DNA of 60,092 nucleotides from Zychaea mexicana (GCF_025766255.1 NW_026516853.1:1-60092); one strand, 5' to 3'. Counted from the first letter of the stretch, positions 23,205 through 34,537 are shown. Translations and numbers: made by a program. The notes: generated from the letters alone by a model not told the origin.

Positions 23205-23319
23205 AAGGATAAGGTTGAGCTGTTCAAAGAGCTAGACAAAGTGGTGTGGGAGTTGAGATGTGCAACATACAGACATTAGTGGTAGAGAGCGTGAGTGACA
23301 ATAAAACTTCACTCTTTTT

Positions 23320-24758
23320 CTAAGTAAGTATGATGCGAGGCAATAGGACTGTTTCGCCAACATATGTACCTGTGGCGATTTCAGCTTCAATGACATTGCG
23401 GCGAAAAGATATGATGATTAAACGCATTCTATTGTAAAGGCCTTGAGCAGTATTCAGGTTTTGTAAGAGCATGACAGGACAACCTGGCTCGAGAGTGAGT
23501 TTGTGTGGTGGAAGACCGGATGGAGAAAGTGAGTTCAAAAGCTCCGTTGGATATGCCAAGGACTCTTCAGGATCGACCATGCTATCTGTACTGAGAAACT
23601 CCTCAGACGTTCCAGGGAATTTTGATTCCAAGATTGTTTCATTGATTGTTACAACGTCGATATTTTTTGGTGTCAGAATAGCTCGTGACATGAGGAACTC
23701 GTGGGAGGGAGAGGTTATAAGCATATTGCCATATAAAGTGTCAATTAAGGTAAGTAGGTTGTATCCAGGCAATAGTATAGAGCCACAGACTTTGACTCTA
23801 TCTTCAGTTCTAGGAGCAATTGGCTCTCTGTGTTCACCTATTCGCAATAGATATTCGGCAAACTCTCGTAATTGTTCAGAGTTGTGGGCGTCGGTGGCTT
23901 GCTATACATGCATATTGGTCTGAAGATGGAAGACTTGGGTTTGGCGCCATATATTGGATCACTTTGAACATTGTGTCACAATCTGTGCTCGAGAAGCTCT
24001 AGGAATGACTGGAAGAACCTAGACAACAATATACAATCAAAGTCAAGTTGTTTACCCCAATACCCTGCAGATTAATAGAAATGAATGATTACCTGGTGAA
24101 AATCACTGCCAAAAACAACTAATTTTCTACCAAAAGGAACATGCTCTAATGCTGGGTCATCTGATTTCATCGGATCTTGCAAACTTCGATTAACGCATTC
24201 AATGAGATCTTTGCTGATCATTAATGCTTCGTCGCATATGATCAAAGTTGCAAGTCTTAGAAGTTGTGCTGTGGCAGATCGTGGTGTAAATGAGCAGTAT
24301 ATGGTTTGATCAATCTCAAGCAGAATCTTAAATAATGAATGTGCTGTTCTACCGCCTTGCATGAGCAGTGCTGCGGTGCCACTGGTAGCAACTGAAAGAG
24401 CAATATCACCACGACGCCTGACATACTCAATGAGAGCATTGAGCACATATGTTTTGCCTGTGCCACTGGGTCCATCGACAAAGTAAACCTTTGATTCGGT
24501 GCGTGGACGTTCCAAACCTCTGCATACTCCATCAAATACCGCTTGCTTATTGTCATTGAATGTGAGTTCTGAGACGCGCTGGGCTTGTAGGCCTGTAGCA
24601 ATGTCGCGTTGTTGATGGATGATCAGTGGCGCAGGCGGTTGTTGGTCGTTTTCCTCACGGAGAATAAAACCATAGAATTCTGTAAGGGACCGTGATGCAC
24701 TTGCCATGATGGATTCAATAGCAAGTAATCCTTGTCCATATATACAGTCGTCTGGTGG
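23320..24758 (-). pseudogene. Helitron-type helicase B, central part
   Basis: Pif1-family helicase. The minus strand reads PPDDCIYGQGLLAIESIM, then FNDNKQAVFDGV, Walker A DGPSGTGKTYVLNAL, TSGTAALLMQGGRTAHS, Walker B LIICDEALM and FGRKLVVFGSDFHQV. After a short break near 24070 (probable intron or frameshift) come TPKNIDVVTINE, LEPGCPVMLLQNLN and ETVLLPRIILT. The frame stops at 23320 exactly where unit A begins. Upstream it continues at 30137 across the MULE-like insertion. Confidence 0.85.
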
Positions 24759-24816
24759 CAGAGGTTGGGCTCAGATAGTATGTATGAGGCTAGGTGAGTT
24801 AATTTTTTTAATTTGG

Positions 24817-24852
24817 AAAAGCTTCCCAGAGCGTAAGCTCTAGGGAGCTTTT
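24817..24852. repeat. Near-perfect hairpin next to the left end of the MULE-like element
   Basis: AAAAGCTTCCC and GGGAGCTTTT pair, and AGAGC pairs with GCTCT around a GTAA loop. It lies 48 bases inside the element end, downstream of the stop of the gene, so it could be a subterminal protein-binding site or an RNA 3'-end structure. Confidence 0.7.
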
Positions 24853-25003
24853 CTTGCGGGCGCTCTTTTAAGCTGCCACAGAAAATTACTTCTTTGCAGA
24901 TATTTCATGGGGGTGATTTGAACATATTAATTTGACATTTATAATAAAGAGATTAAAACTATTATATAGGTGAGGGTAATGATTATTTGTGGATTTGGTT
25001 TTT

Positions 25004-28000
25004 TCAGTATCGTGTCTGATTATTCTTGCCATTACACCATTCTTCGCCACAGTTGCTACATGTCTTCTTATGCCGCTTTGGCAAACCAGCGGTTACATTG
25101 TTCGCAGAGCTATTGATAATATTGTTACTGCTATTACGTAGAAGTATAGTTTGCTGATGATGCTGTTGCATTCGTATTTGTGTAGGTGCATGTTGTAAAG
25201 ATAGGTATAGTGGAAGCGTTAATTGCTGTTGAGAAGGATGTGTACGCTGATGCGACATAGTAGTGTTCGAAAATTGCAGCTGATGACTAAACTGCTGTGA
25301 AAATATTGTATGCTGTTGGTAAACAATAGGTTGCAGTTAATGATAGTAGCACTGTTGATATTGTTCTTGATTAAATGGTGGTGTTTAGATGTTAGTGCAT
25401 ATCCTGCTTGATTGAACTAAAATATTGGTTGGAGCAATTGGAGCAATTTGTCGGTAATGAGATGTATTGGAAAGTTGTTGGTTTGATGAACTGCTGGTAC
25501 TGTCTGCTGAGGTATTCTGGATGCGTGGCATTTTTGATGGAACTGGCTGCTTTGGGGCAGGAGCTGATCTTTTACGATCTGGAGCATTGTTAGCAGCACC
25601 TACGTTTTCAATCACTTTTTGGTTGTTGGTGATAGTTCTAGCGACGTTATCTTGCTCTTTCCAAGTATTATAATAGCTACGTAGATGCTCCGGTGTCTGG
25701 TAGAAAATGTTACAGCCGTCAACTGTTCTTGACCAGAGCTTAGCAAAACGTTGAAAATCAATAGACTTGGTTTTATAGTCGGCGAAGTTGTCAATGAGTA
25801 GTAGGTCAAACTTCGATTTTTCGGCGGGCGTGTGGACTGGTATGATGGCGTGTGCTGCTCTTTGGTGAGATGCAATGAATGAATATTGAGCACTGTGTTT
25901 GTGTAATGTTGAGCTATTAATTATCACTAATGTAGCAACTTCCAAAGAGGAAGAGGTGTGCGTCGTGTTGTTTGCAGCTGATGTTGAATGCACGATACCA
26001 TATTTATGCATCAGATCGGCAGGCAAAGGAGAACTCCCAAAAGACTCGTTTGACGAAATGAGTTGCAGTTCCCGCTCGTCTATGCCAGGTTCGTTATGAA
26101 TTCCACATAAGCCAAGTGCATTCTCTAAATCATTGATATGCTGCGTGATCCAAGGACTATAATGACCGTCATGGATGCGGCCGTATCTATTAGCCATTCC
26201 AACCTATTACAAATTTCATATGCTCGGTTATTTTATGAGATAGTCACACATTCACTACTTGGGTTACATTCTTACATCAGTATTGTGTCGCAATCTGTAA
26301 TCCACTAATGCAGGTTCAATGAGTTCAACGCTAGCACCAAACAATCCAAAGCTACAAATAAGATTTTGATGGATGCCACCTTCCAATGAATTTGTTCCTC
26401 TACTACAGCGATATAAAATCAAGCCTTCCTTATCCATGCCAGCAATGAAATACAAAGGAATACCTGGTGGATCGGAGAGATGACCTTGATGAATTGTCTT
26501 CAACACACTTTTTGCCTGTCTCCAGTTCTCGTAATCAAAAAGCAGCCGTCCTGTTCTTGCACATCGCAGCGGTCGATACTTTGTGAATAAGTTCTTCACA
26601 GTAGAATACAATTTTCATGGTGCTGGTACGACACCTAGAAACAATGCCATTGTTATAGCTTTTTCGTAAATGCGATGTAGACATAAACAACTTATTTGAA
26701 AATTCAATTGATAAACTTACGTCTGACTCTACGGAAAACCCAATCTGGATTCTCAGCTAGCTTCTTTCTCCATGTAGTGCCGTTTTTCTCCAGGATCTTT
26801 ATTATTCAATCTTCATCCTGCTCATTTTTAATCAACGACAAAAATTGCATCACGAAATGCACGCGAGAAAACTTTAGAAAGGCCATGCTTGCGGGAAACT
26901 TTGATGAAATCCATTAGATGAAACACATCCTTCAAGATTCTAGAGCGGATTGGATTGGAACTTGCGTGTTCGCTATTGCTATTGTTCGAGACATTATTGA
27001 GCTGCGCCTGCCTGTACGATTGGCTTTGCTCATCGATTCCATCCATCATTGATGATAGATGTATATCGTCGTCGTAGGCATTGCATATATCACCATGATT
27101 CAGATCTTCATCATCGCTCAAATCTTTTAAGCTGCCATCGCTCTCAATCATTGTGATAAATATAAATATATTCAAAAGGTTTATAATGCTGGCTTAGATG
27201 TCATCTAGAGGTTTTTCGCAGATATAAAGAAAATACGTACGCTCTGCAGGAATATCCTCCTCAGCTGATATATGTATATGACCAGTTTTCTCTGGTGGAT
27301 TATTTGATGCGGCCTCTTGTATCAAAACAGGTTTATATGTACGGAGCTCTGCGCGCCTGACAACCACTTTAAACGGAGTGTTACCAAAATCTCACAAACA
27401 TTTGTCGTGAGCTTTGAGCATCGCACCAGGTGTTGTAATTCTTTTGATTGTGACAGCAACATACTATGACATCGCCCAATTTGTCAAACTGTTCGCATAT
27501 CTCACTATAAGCAGCAGCATCATGAACATTCCCAGGGTGATACGAAATGTGGGTGCCTAATATAATATTCAAAATTAGCAGAACAAAGACGTCAGATCTC
27601 TCGCATTTTTTTTCACATCATAACCTTCAACTATATACTCGGAAATGCGTGTGCCAATAATACCATGGCTTTTCACTTCTTCGAAAATCTTAAGTGCCGC
27701 CCACGCATCAAGTGCGGCGTAGTCCACTTGATCTTGTGATAACATCTGAGCACTCCACGGTCCAGTGCATATGGTATCTTTTTTGAACAATGTATGCTCA
27801 AGCACAGATTCAAAAATCGTTGCTAATCCCATCCTTCCATCGCTAATTGCACCTTGACTTTTACAGAAACCACCAAGCTCGTAGCCACCTTTACAGGGTG
27901 TTTTGTAATCTTGGCTGATGTAATTGAGATCTTTGTTAACGTTACGTCCAATTTTTAGGATGCTCACGTTTTAAAGGAGGGTGCATAATGACGGCGGTAG

Positions 28001-29876
28001 CTCGGAAAGGACAGCATACAAGAACGCAGTGGCTATCTGAAATTTGTATTGTGGCGACTTTCCCGATTTATCGCTTCGTTCTTTTCTCGCTTGGCCACTC
28101 GCAGTCGAATCCTATCACCCAGTGTGCGTACACGCTTGGACAGGTCCTTGCTTAAGGAATTCGTCAATGCAATCTTCTATATCCTCGTAGTTGTAGATGC
28201 ATTTGACAGTAACTTGATCCTTAGGAACGGTACAAAGTAGATATGACCAGGTTTCCATGGAATCAGATGGCTCTTTTTCAGTGACTGGAACGACATCTTG
28301 TGTAAGGGAAGGAAGTGTTCTTTTGAGAAAGCCTTGATCGCCGGTCACGTTATCTGTTAAGAACACTTGTGGTTGCTTGTAGCCATAGAGCTCGTACGCG
28401 TTACGCATCGCATCGAAAGCGTATCGTAAATGCTCGAGGGACTTCGTGGGAACCAAGAACTGCAAGCGTACTTCTTCGTATTCGTTGAGAATGGTATAGA
28501 GTGCCGCAAAAGCAGGCTGCCTATTGAGTTTGCTCGTCAACTTGATTATCTTGAAAGTATGGTCACCTTTAAGATAAACACCGTCAAGGACCTCCATCTG
28601 CTTATCCATGAAAGGGCGCAACTCGCGTATAAAAGCAGTGTAGAATACTCGTAAATACTGCGCCGAGAAAACGTGGCCAGTATATTTTGTGCGATCAGCA
28701 AATTCAGAAAATGAAATGACGCTGCTGCTGCTGCTGGAAGGTACGATGTTAGCGGCATTTAACATCATCTGTTTCACAGATGGGTGGGAGCGGCGAAAAC
28801 CAATAGCTTGCAGGTACTGTAGACGCAACTTAGCATACTTCAACATATGCATCCCCCGCAGTATTTTGCTGAAGCGTTTGGGGCCTACTGAATATTGGAC
28901 ATATGACCTGTAAAGATCACCAACCGCCTTGAAAAGCCCATTTCGATGGGTCATATATGCAGGATACTCGCATTGCAGTATTTCTGATAGCTGACGGATG
29001 ATTTCCTCATCATTGCTAATACACATTTTGTTGCAGCCTGTGCACTGATAGCGGGATCCCATTACATAGAAACAACTGGCAAGTAGTCATAAGTTCAGTG
29101 AAAAAAATTAGTTGCTATTGCATAGTAAGCTGTATAATGTGTACCTATCCAAGTCTACTACTCGACGGGCATATGGTGTTTTTGACTGCTCTTGAGCGGC
29201 TTTTCGCATCTTGTTCCATCTTCCTTTACTTTCTGGCATTTCAGTGTCTTAATCTACTTGATAAGCAAATGGGGAAACCATAAGAGCACGCGTGGATAAT
29301 ATAGGACAATTGGGTCGAAATCATCGCTTCGCATGGGCGCCAAATAAGGATCAGGCGGTTAGACCCAGAATGTTCACTCACGGTACTCTTTTGGCATGCT
29401 GCCATCATTCTTGATTCGCTCTTGAAGATTGAGAAGATAAGTGTCAATGACGCTATCAGATTCTTCGCCATCGTTGAGGTCATCATTGGGTATCAGCTCG
29501 CTTTCATCAACGTAACCGGCGTCTGAGGATGCTTCATCGATAGCAGAGTTGGTAGCCAAACCGTTGCTTCGTCCCAAAAGCTCATAAACAGTCGCCAGGT
29601 CTTCGACACTTTCAAGCGGTTGCTGGAGCGATAGGATTTGTTTTTCAGTTGCTGGCTCAGGTTGAGCTCGGTTGTGCTCATTTTCATCACCAGGATCTAC
29701 ATTTGAATTGGTAGGAGGTGACGCGATGTCGACGCGATGCTGTGCGAAATCAAGGGTGAGTTGCCTTAGTGGGTGTGCTGGCGCTGCAGTTGTTTTTTCT
29801 TGGGTCTTCCCACAGAATGACCAGGTTGGTTTTTGGTGCCTTTTGGTCTACCGGGCTTTTTATCGTTAGGAAGCAT
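25004..29876 (-). pseudogene. Large AT-hook / zinc-ribbon / DDE-like / 3'-5' exonuclease protein of the MULE-like element
   Basis: Read on the minus strand from ATG 29876: KPGRPKGTK and VGRPKKK (AT-hooks), an acidic linker, then PYARRVVDLD joined through an intron to CFYVMGSRYQCTGCNKMC (zinc ribbon; resembles the fungal DUF6729 region). A DDE-like part follows: LDGVYLKGDHTFKI, YTILNEYEEVRLQF and VFLTDN (about 28560-28330). Next is a DEDD exonuclease with FDCEW (about 28108) and YAALDAWAALKIFE (27677-27721). Then come RSRILKDVFHLMDF, RCSRGTNSLEGGIHQN (candidate third catalytic acid, about 26370) and VDYRLRHN. The C-terminus ends in TCSNCGEEWC. An in-frame TAA lies inside the exonuclease (about 28070), and several segments need splicing or have frame breaks. 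Related multi-domain proteins occur in other fungi as far as I recall; that they are transposases is inferred from the TIR/TSD. Confidence 0.7.
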
Positions 29877-30024
29877 TTTGTTACTACTGACAGTTAAGGG
29901 GTGAAACAATTCTCATGCATATAGCTCGTGTATGTGTCAATTTGTAGCTCAGTAAGCGTCCACTGAGAATCAAACCAACTGAAGCCAGTGTATAGAAAGT
30001 AACCCAGAAGTGATACAACATCGT

Positions 30025-30110
30025 CAAAGTCTAGTTTTATTGGCAACCCAATTGTAAAAGTCCATTTTAATTGGCAAACCCAAATGTTAAAGTCCTATTT
30101 GATTGGCTTT
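30025..30110. repeat. Subterminal repeat at the right end of the MULE-like element
   Basis: Three imperfect copies of an about 33-bp unit of the form AAAGTCYATTTTATTGGC plus AACCCAAT. They lie just inside the TIR, as transposase-binding arrays often do. Confidence 0.65.
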
Positions 30111-30136
30111 TCCAGCCTCATACGTACTATCCGTGC

Positions 30137-30606
30137 CAGAGATTGGTCATTTGCTCCAACTCTTGCAGCTTGCAAAAACTCTTCCCAAAGATGTGTGTGG
30201 TAAGCTATCCATAGAGCGTATGGATCTTCAGGCTGACAGTATGTTAGGAAAACAGAAAAAAGCAGTTGTAAAGCTCTGGGAAGTTGGTACGTGGATGTCT
30301 ACTCTAAGCAATCCAGCCATTCTTGTTGTCCAGTTAGCAGACCACGCCTCCTTGCAGCAGCTTGAAATGTTGGCAAGCGCTCGTTTTCAACGGTCTTGAG
30401 GTCATTAAAACTTGTTGCACCAGGAACATAGTACAACAATGATCTTAAATGATACTTTTCGACTTGGCTTGGGGAGACAGTGTACATGCGTCCGACGGTG
30501 CCACCATGACTACGTTCACGGATTTTCCAGCGACGTTCTTATTTGACAAAGATGTAATTCTCAGGAATGCAGGGTATAGTACCGCTCACCCATCCTCATT
30601 ATTTTT
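30137..30606 (-). pseudogene. Helitron-type helicase B, N-terminal fragment
   Basis: The minus strand reads IPENYIFVK (stop) ERRWKIRERSHGGTVGRM, then YTVSPSQVEKYHLRSLLYYV, GATSFNDLKTV, TFQAAARRRGLLTGQQEW and QPEDPYALWIAYHTHLWEE, a well-known block before the helicase domain of Helitron proteins. One in-frame TAA sits near 30550. The fragment ends at the MULE-like insertion and continues at 24758. No Rep domain is seen upstream, so B is 5'-truncated. Confidence 0.8.
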
Positions 30607-31801
30607 TTCCATTCCACTCTTTCACTATGCACCTGTCCTTCTACACTAGTTATACTTATGCCAAACGTTTTTTTCTCTGTGCAATAAATATTATATTCAA
30701 GTAAAAAATGATGCCCTTTGAAGAGTCTAGATACCTGTGGCAAAAATGCACTTGCTAGAATTTTCAGTCTTCATGCTTGAACTATGGCAGTACAGCTGGT
30801 ATGGCCAGCAATGCGAGTTTACCTGTTGGATGTAAAAAAAAAGAATGAGATGAAGGAAGGAATTGATCCACTGTAGATTCAGAAAGCCTTGTCACAAAAT
30901 AGATTTTGAAGCTCAAAAAATAGTACTATCATCAGCTGGTTGCAGGTGATATTGCATATGATGGAATATCCTAGATTAATCTTATGCGATCAGAAAGAGC
31001 ACCATGAGCGAACTGAGTAGTTTGGGTAGGTCATTGCGTTGGATGTGATATAAAAAGGTATGGATATAGAGTAGAATGGTTCAAGCTGTATATAAGTAAA
31101 TAATTGAGTTATTTTGCTCAAAAATAAAGGTGTTACCTTTATACTTTTCATGACGCGTTAAGGATAATGATACTGAACGGCAGCTTCTCTTCAAATAGTG
31201 ATAAGTAATACCTCGCCTGTCGTTTTATAAAAGGAAGTTTTTAGAAGTCAGCAGCATACTGAGCTGTACCACTGCTAAGTGCCCAATTTTTGCTTTTGGT
31301 GTTCTTCCTTTTAATCGTTTATGTTCATTCGTTATAAGTATAATTAGCACTGCTGAGCACGCAGCATTTAATGCTGCGAACCAAACCAAAGGCACGTCAA
31401 AATTCTCTTCTCAGCAATTTGTATGCACGTTACTACACATTTTATCCAGCAATTTTTTCCAGCAATTCCTGAAATCCCCCCACCAGTCAGCAGTTAGAAC
31501 ACATTTCAATACTTAAAGTCAACAATCAACCACGCACGATCGTACTATATATCTACAACTGAAATAAAACACATCTGTTATTCACATATTTTGCTATGCA
31601 CTACAATAATTACGTGTTTCCTTCGATTCATACAATTATCATTATAATTTGTGTAATTCCATCCCTCTTGAAATTGCAGTTGAAGAACTTGGTTCTCAGG
31701 TCAGTCCTTGGGCCAGGTCGAGTTGGTTCTGGCAGAGAGCCATCCCGGCCTAGCTTGTGAGGACCCTTAACTATGAGAATTCATGGGTGTAGGAAAAAAG
31801 G
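30607..31801. other. No recognisable gene
   Basis: Mixed-composition sequence without a convincing open frame, repeat or RNA gene that I can see. Confidence 0.5.
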
Positions 31802-32042
31802 AATATTGAATAAAGCAAGTTTGGAAAGCACAAGCATAATCGAGGCTAACATGTTGAGGGAGTCTGGTTCTTTGAAATGGTCAAAAAAAAGAGAAATGGG
31901 CTTGCTGGCAAGGCATTTTTGGTAATTGTTCCTAATAGAACAGCTGATACACTTATCCCTTTAATTTAGCAATATGTCCGTCCAGATACTAGGATTATCT
32001 CTGACTGTCATGCTCTATACATGAAGAACATTTTATTATATA
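31802..32042 (+). pseudogene. ISXO2/Merlin-like transposase fossil
   Basis: In one frame: NIE (stop) SKFGKHKHNRG (stop) HVEGVWFFEMV, then FLVIVPNRTADTLIPLI (stop) QYVRPDTRIISDCHALY. This spacing matches the IS1595/ISXO2-type DDE domain used by Merlin elements (family patterns IDE-SKFGKRKYNRG, G-WVFG, VP-R-TL, V-PGT-I-SD). Three stops, one at the position of the first catalytic motif, show it is dead. No TIRs were located. Confidence 0.6.
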
Positions 32043-32594
32043 TAAATATAATAATTTAATAGAACAAATAATGCTTTCAAAACATGATCATTTAATAAAA
32101 CAATTAATTTGCATGTCATTATACTGAGTGTTATATAATATTTTTTATATTTGAATACAATTATATATATTGAGAAATATATGAAAAATGAAAAAAAAAA
32201 TTTAACCCTACCAAGATATAATGTTAAGACATATCAATTAATCACTTGATGTTTTTGTTCTGTTTTGATTCATACGACATAAACTGTCAATATTTAGCAA
32301 ATATAGTTTCGTAAATAAAGCGAGTAATACATATTAAATAAAAATAAATTGAATAATACATATTAAATAAAATGGAATGTATTAATATTAAAAGTTTTGA
32401 TAAAATTTATTTAAAATTAATTAACTTAATAATACTAAATTAATGTATATTATGTAATAAAAGCTTTTACATTGATCCTAAAATAGCAATCAATAATAGT
32501 ACTCTATAGGATGAAAAGAAACCATATAAAATAAAACTAAAAATTAATATAGATAATAATGATTCAATTTTTTATTGTTTAATATATATTTGAT
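32043..32594. other. AT-rich sequence without a gene
   Basis: Very AT-rich sequence with stops in all frames; probably decayed body of an AT-rich element like that at 50.5-52.9 kb. Confidence 0.45.
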
Positions 32595-32760
32595 AGTTTT
32601 GAAGTTGAAAAAATTATAAAATATAGAAAATTTAAAATAAGAATGAAATTTTATATTAAATAGAAAGATTATGACGAAACATACAATGACTGGGTGTGAC
32701 AGGAAGATCTTAGTGATGAAAGAATTATTAATGAATATTTGGCAGCTATTGAAAGTAAAT
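32595..32760 (+). pseudogene. Chromodomain relic of an AT-rich element
   Basis: SFEVEKIIKYRKFKIRMKFY, then IK (stop) KDYDETYNDWV (stop) QEDLSDERIINEYLA aligns by eye with the intact chromodomain protein at 51847-52194 (FLVKWKDYSDSDNSW...NEYIK). Two stops replace what are W or K positions. It lies just upstream of the composite Tc1 insertion. Confidence 0.6.
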
Positions 32761-33236
32761 GAATTATTAAAAATGGAATTGTTTAAAGGAATATAAAATA
32801 TTCTTTCATGTGGTTAAGAGAGTTTGGTTTTGATCATGTTGCTATTAATCATACAGATGGTTTTGCTACTGTGAATCAAAGTAGAGGTCATAACGATGGT
32901 AACCAATTATTCAACACTAATATGATTGAGGGTATTTTATCTTTATCTTTTATATTAAGTACTTATTTTTATTTATAGTACACTCTTTCCGGAAAGTAAA
33001 TTCGCCTTGTGGCGAGAACAAAATTCAGGTTGCACAGAAAATAAATTCGCCCTGGTGGAAAATCAATTTGCCTGATGGCGATAATAAAATTCGTATTGTA
33101 CAACATATAAATTCGCCTTGGCTAAAAATGATTTGTAAGACAAAAAAGCCTTGGCATTTGTTGGGTATATAAGAGCGTGCCAAGTGCTTGTCCTTGTTTT
33201 ATTTCTTTTTCACAATTACATCAGAGATCATAAATA

Positions 33237-34537
33237 ATGAACATTCAATTCTTGTTTGAAAATGGGAAAGGTTCCATCGTAGATGAGTATGGCAGACCTG
33301 AACCAATAGATTATATAGTTGATGAGGAACAGTTTCGTCTTGAAACGTGGAGCTCTCATACACAATACTTAGCTCAATTGCCTCTAGAGAGCGAGAAAGA
33401 AGTAGAGACAATGTAGACGGAGGAGAGAAAGCCTTGTAGTGATGTTATTATGAGGGAAACATCCATGAAGCGAAATTATACACGCTATTCGGATCAGGAT
33501 AAAGTGAGGTTCTTCAAGCTACTGCTTGAGAGATGTATGAGTGCGGCTGCTGCTGTAAAACAACTCGGGATTCATATTCGTACAGCACAAAACTGGGCTA
33601 AACAGTACAAGAAGGATCCTGACAGTGTCTTTGAAAAATGAAAAAAGACTGGTCGTCCATGTATTCTCTATGAGGATCACAAAGCGTTATTCTCGAGTGC
33701 ATTGATGGGAATCCTTCAGTCGTCTTAGACGAAGTAATGAAGAAGTTAAAGCAGATATTCACAGAATTAAAAGTATCTAAAACAACATTGTTTGATTTTG
33801 TAAAAGAACATTGCAATTTGTCTCTCAAAAAAGCTCGACTATAACCCATAGAGCGGAACAGCGAAGAAAAGATTCAAGAGCGCTTGAATTGGATTCGTAA
33901 ATGGGAAAAAACAGACATGGATTTTACGAGAAACTGTGTCTTTCTTGACGAATCTGCTTTCCATATTAATTTGAAACGTAGCATGGCATGGTCAAGGAAA
34001 GGTACACCGGCAGTGGTCACAGTTCCTAAAACACGAGCAACAACAACAACCATTTTAGGTGCCATTTCTGCTGAGGGTCTAATCAAATGCAGCCTTAGAC
34101 TTCCTCAGCCTCCATCCAATAAAAAGAGAAAGAGGGGAGATGGCATTGTGCATACAAGCAAAGGAACGGTTACGGGACACTATGTCAGTTTTCTGAAAAC
34201 CACAATGGATGAAATGGACCAGTATCCACACATGAAAGGTCACTATATTGTGATGGATAATGCTCCTATCTATACATCAGAAGACATAGCCAAATATGTA
34301 ATATCTCGCGGCTACCACTGCGCTTACTTACCACCATATTCACCTGAGCTCAATCCAATTGAACAATTCTGGTCAGTGGTCAAAAGCAAAGTGAAACGTA
34401 ACAAGTTTCTTGACAAGGAAACGTTGATGACCCGGATCACTGAAGCTTCCAATAGCTTGAAACTATGTGATTTTAAAGGAATTGTTACGTATTCTCATAA
34501 ATGCTTGGACAAGTGTTGTAACAGTCAAGCGCTCTGA
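33237..34537 (+). pseudogene. Tc1/mariner transposase, arm 1
   Basis: A D,D34E transposase. The N-terminal part has a helix-turn-helix region (KRNYTRYSDQDKVRFFKLLL; AVKQLGIHIRTAQNWAKQYK), then TGRPC. The catalytic part 33884-34537 is open: VFLDESAFHINL, YIVMDNAPIYTSEDI and YLPPYSPELNPIEQFW. Lesions: TAG at about 33413, TGA after VFEK (about 33639), a frameshift near 33690 and TAA at about 33842. All but the first are shared with arm 2. Confidence 0.85.

Larger units (their letters stand above)
18450..23325 (-). mobile_element. Helitron-like unit A carrying a DNA glycosylase gene
   Basis: This 4.9-kb stretch lies between two parts of helicase B. It holds a Rep-helicase gene on the minus strand and a TDG/MUG-type gene on the plus strand. 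The left edge cuts the A helicase just after VALSRA, and no CTRR end or hairpin is visible, so the unit is truncated or was joined by recombination. Edges are uncertain by tens of bases. Confidence 0.6.
24769..30136 (-). mobile_element. 5.37-kb MULE-like DNA transposon with DDE/exonuclease gene
   Basis: Inverted ends share GATAGTAYGTATGAGGCTRG (24773-24792 and its inverse in 30114-30132), framed by GCTCA/GCACG. A 10-bp duplication CAGAGGTTGG / CAGAGATTGG (24759-24768 and 30137-30146) flanks it. Removing the element with one copy of the duplication rejoins helicase B in frame (...ANDQSL joined to PPDDCIYG...), direct proof of an insertion. TSD length (8-10 bp, depending on where ends are set) and GG/GC ends fit Mutator-like elements. 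One large minus-strand gene fills it. Confidence 0.88.

Noticed and set aside
24765..24795. Inverted fragment of helicase B coding sequence (ARIVCMRL-like) on the plus strand
   Set aside because: The similarity to 30114-30132 is the TIR of the MULE-like element. It is not a rearranged exon, as the in-frame rejoining of the flanks shows.
24780..24862. Helitron 3' terminus (hairpin followed by CTAG near 24793)
   Set aside because: The sequence lies inside the MULE-like element by TIR and TSD evidence, and the CTAG is not followed by T.
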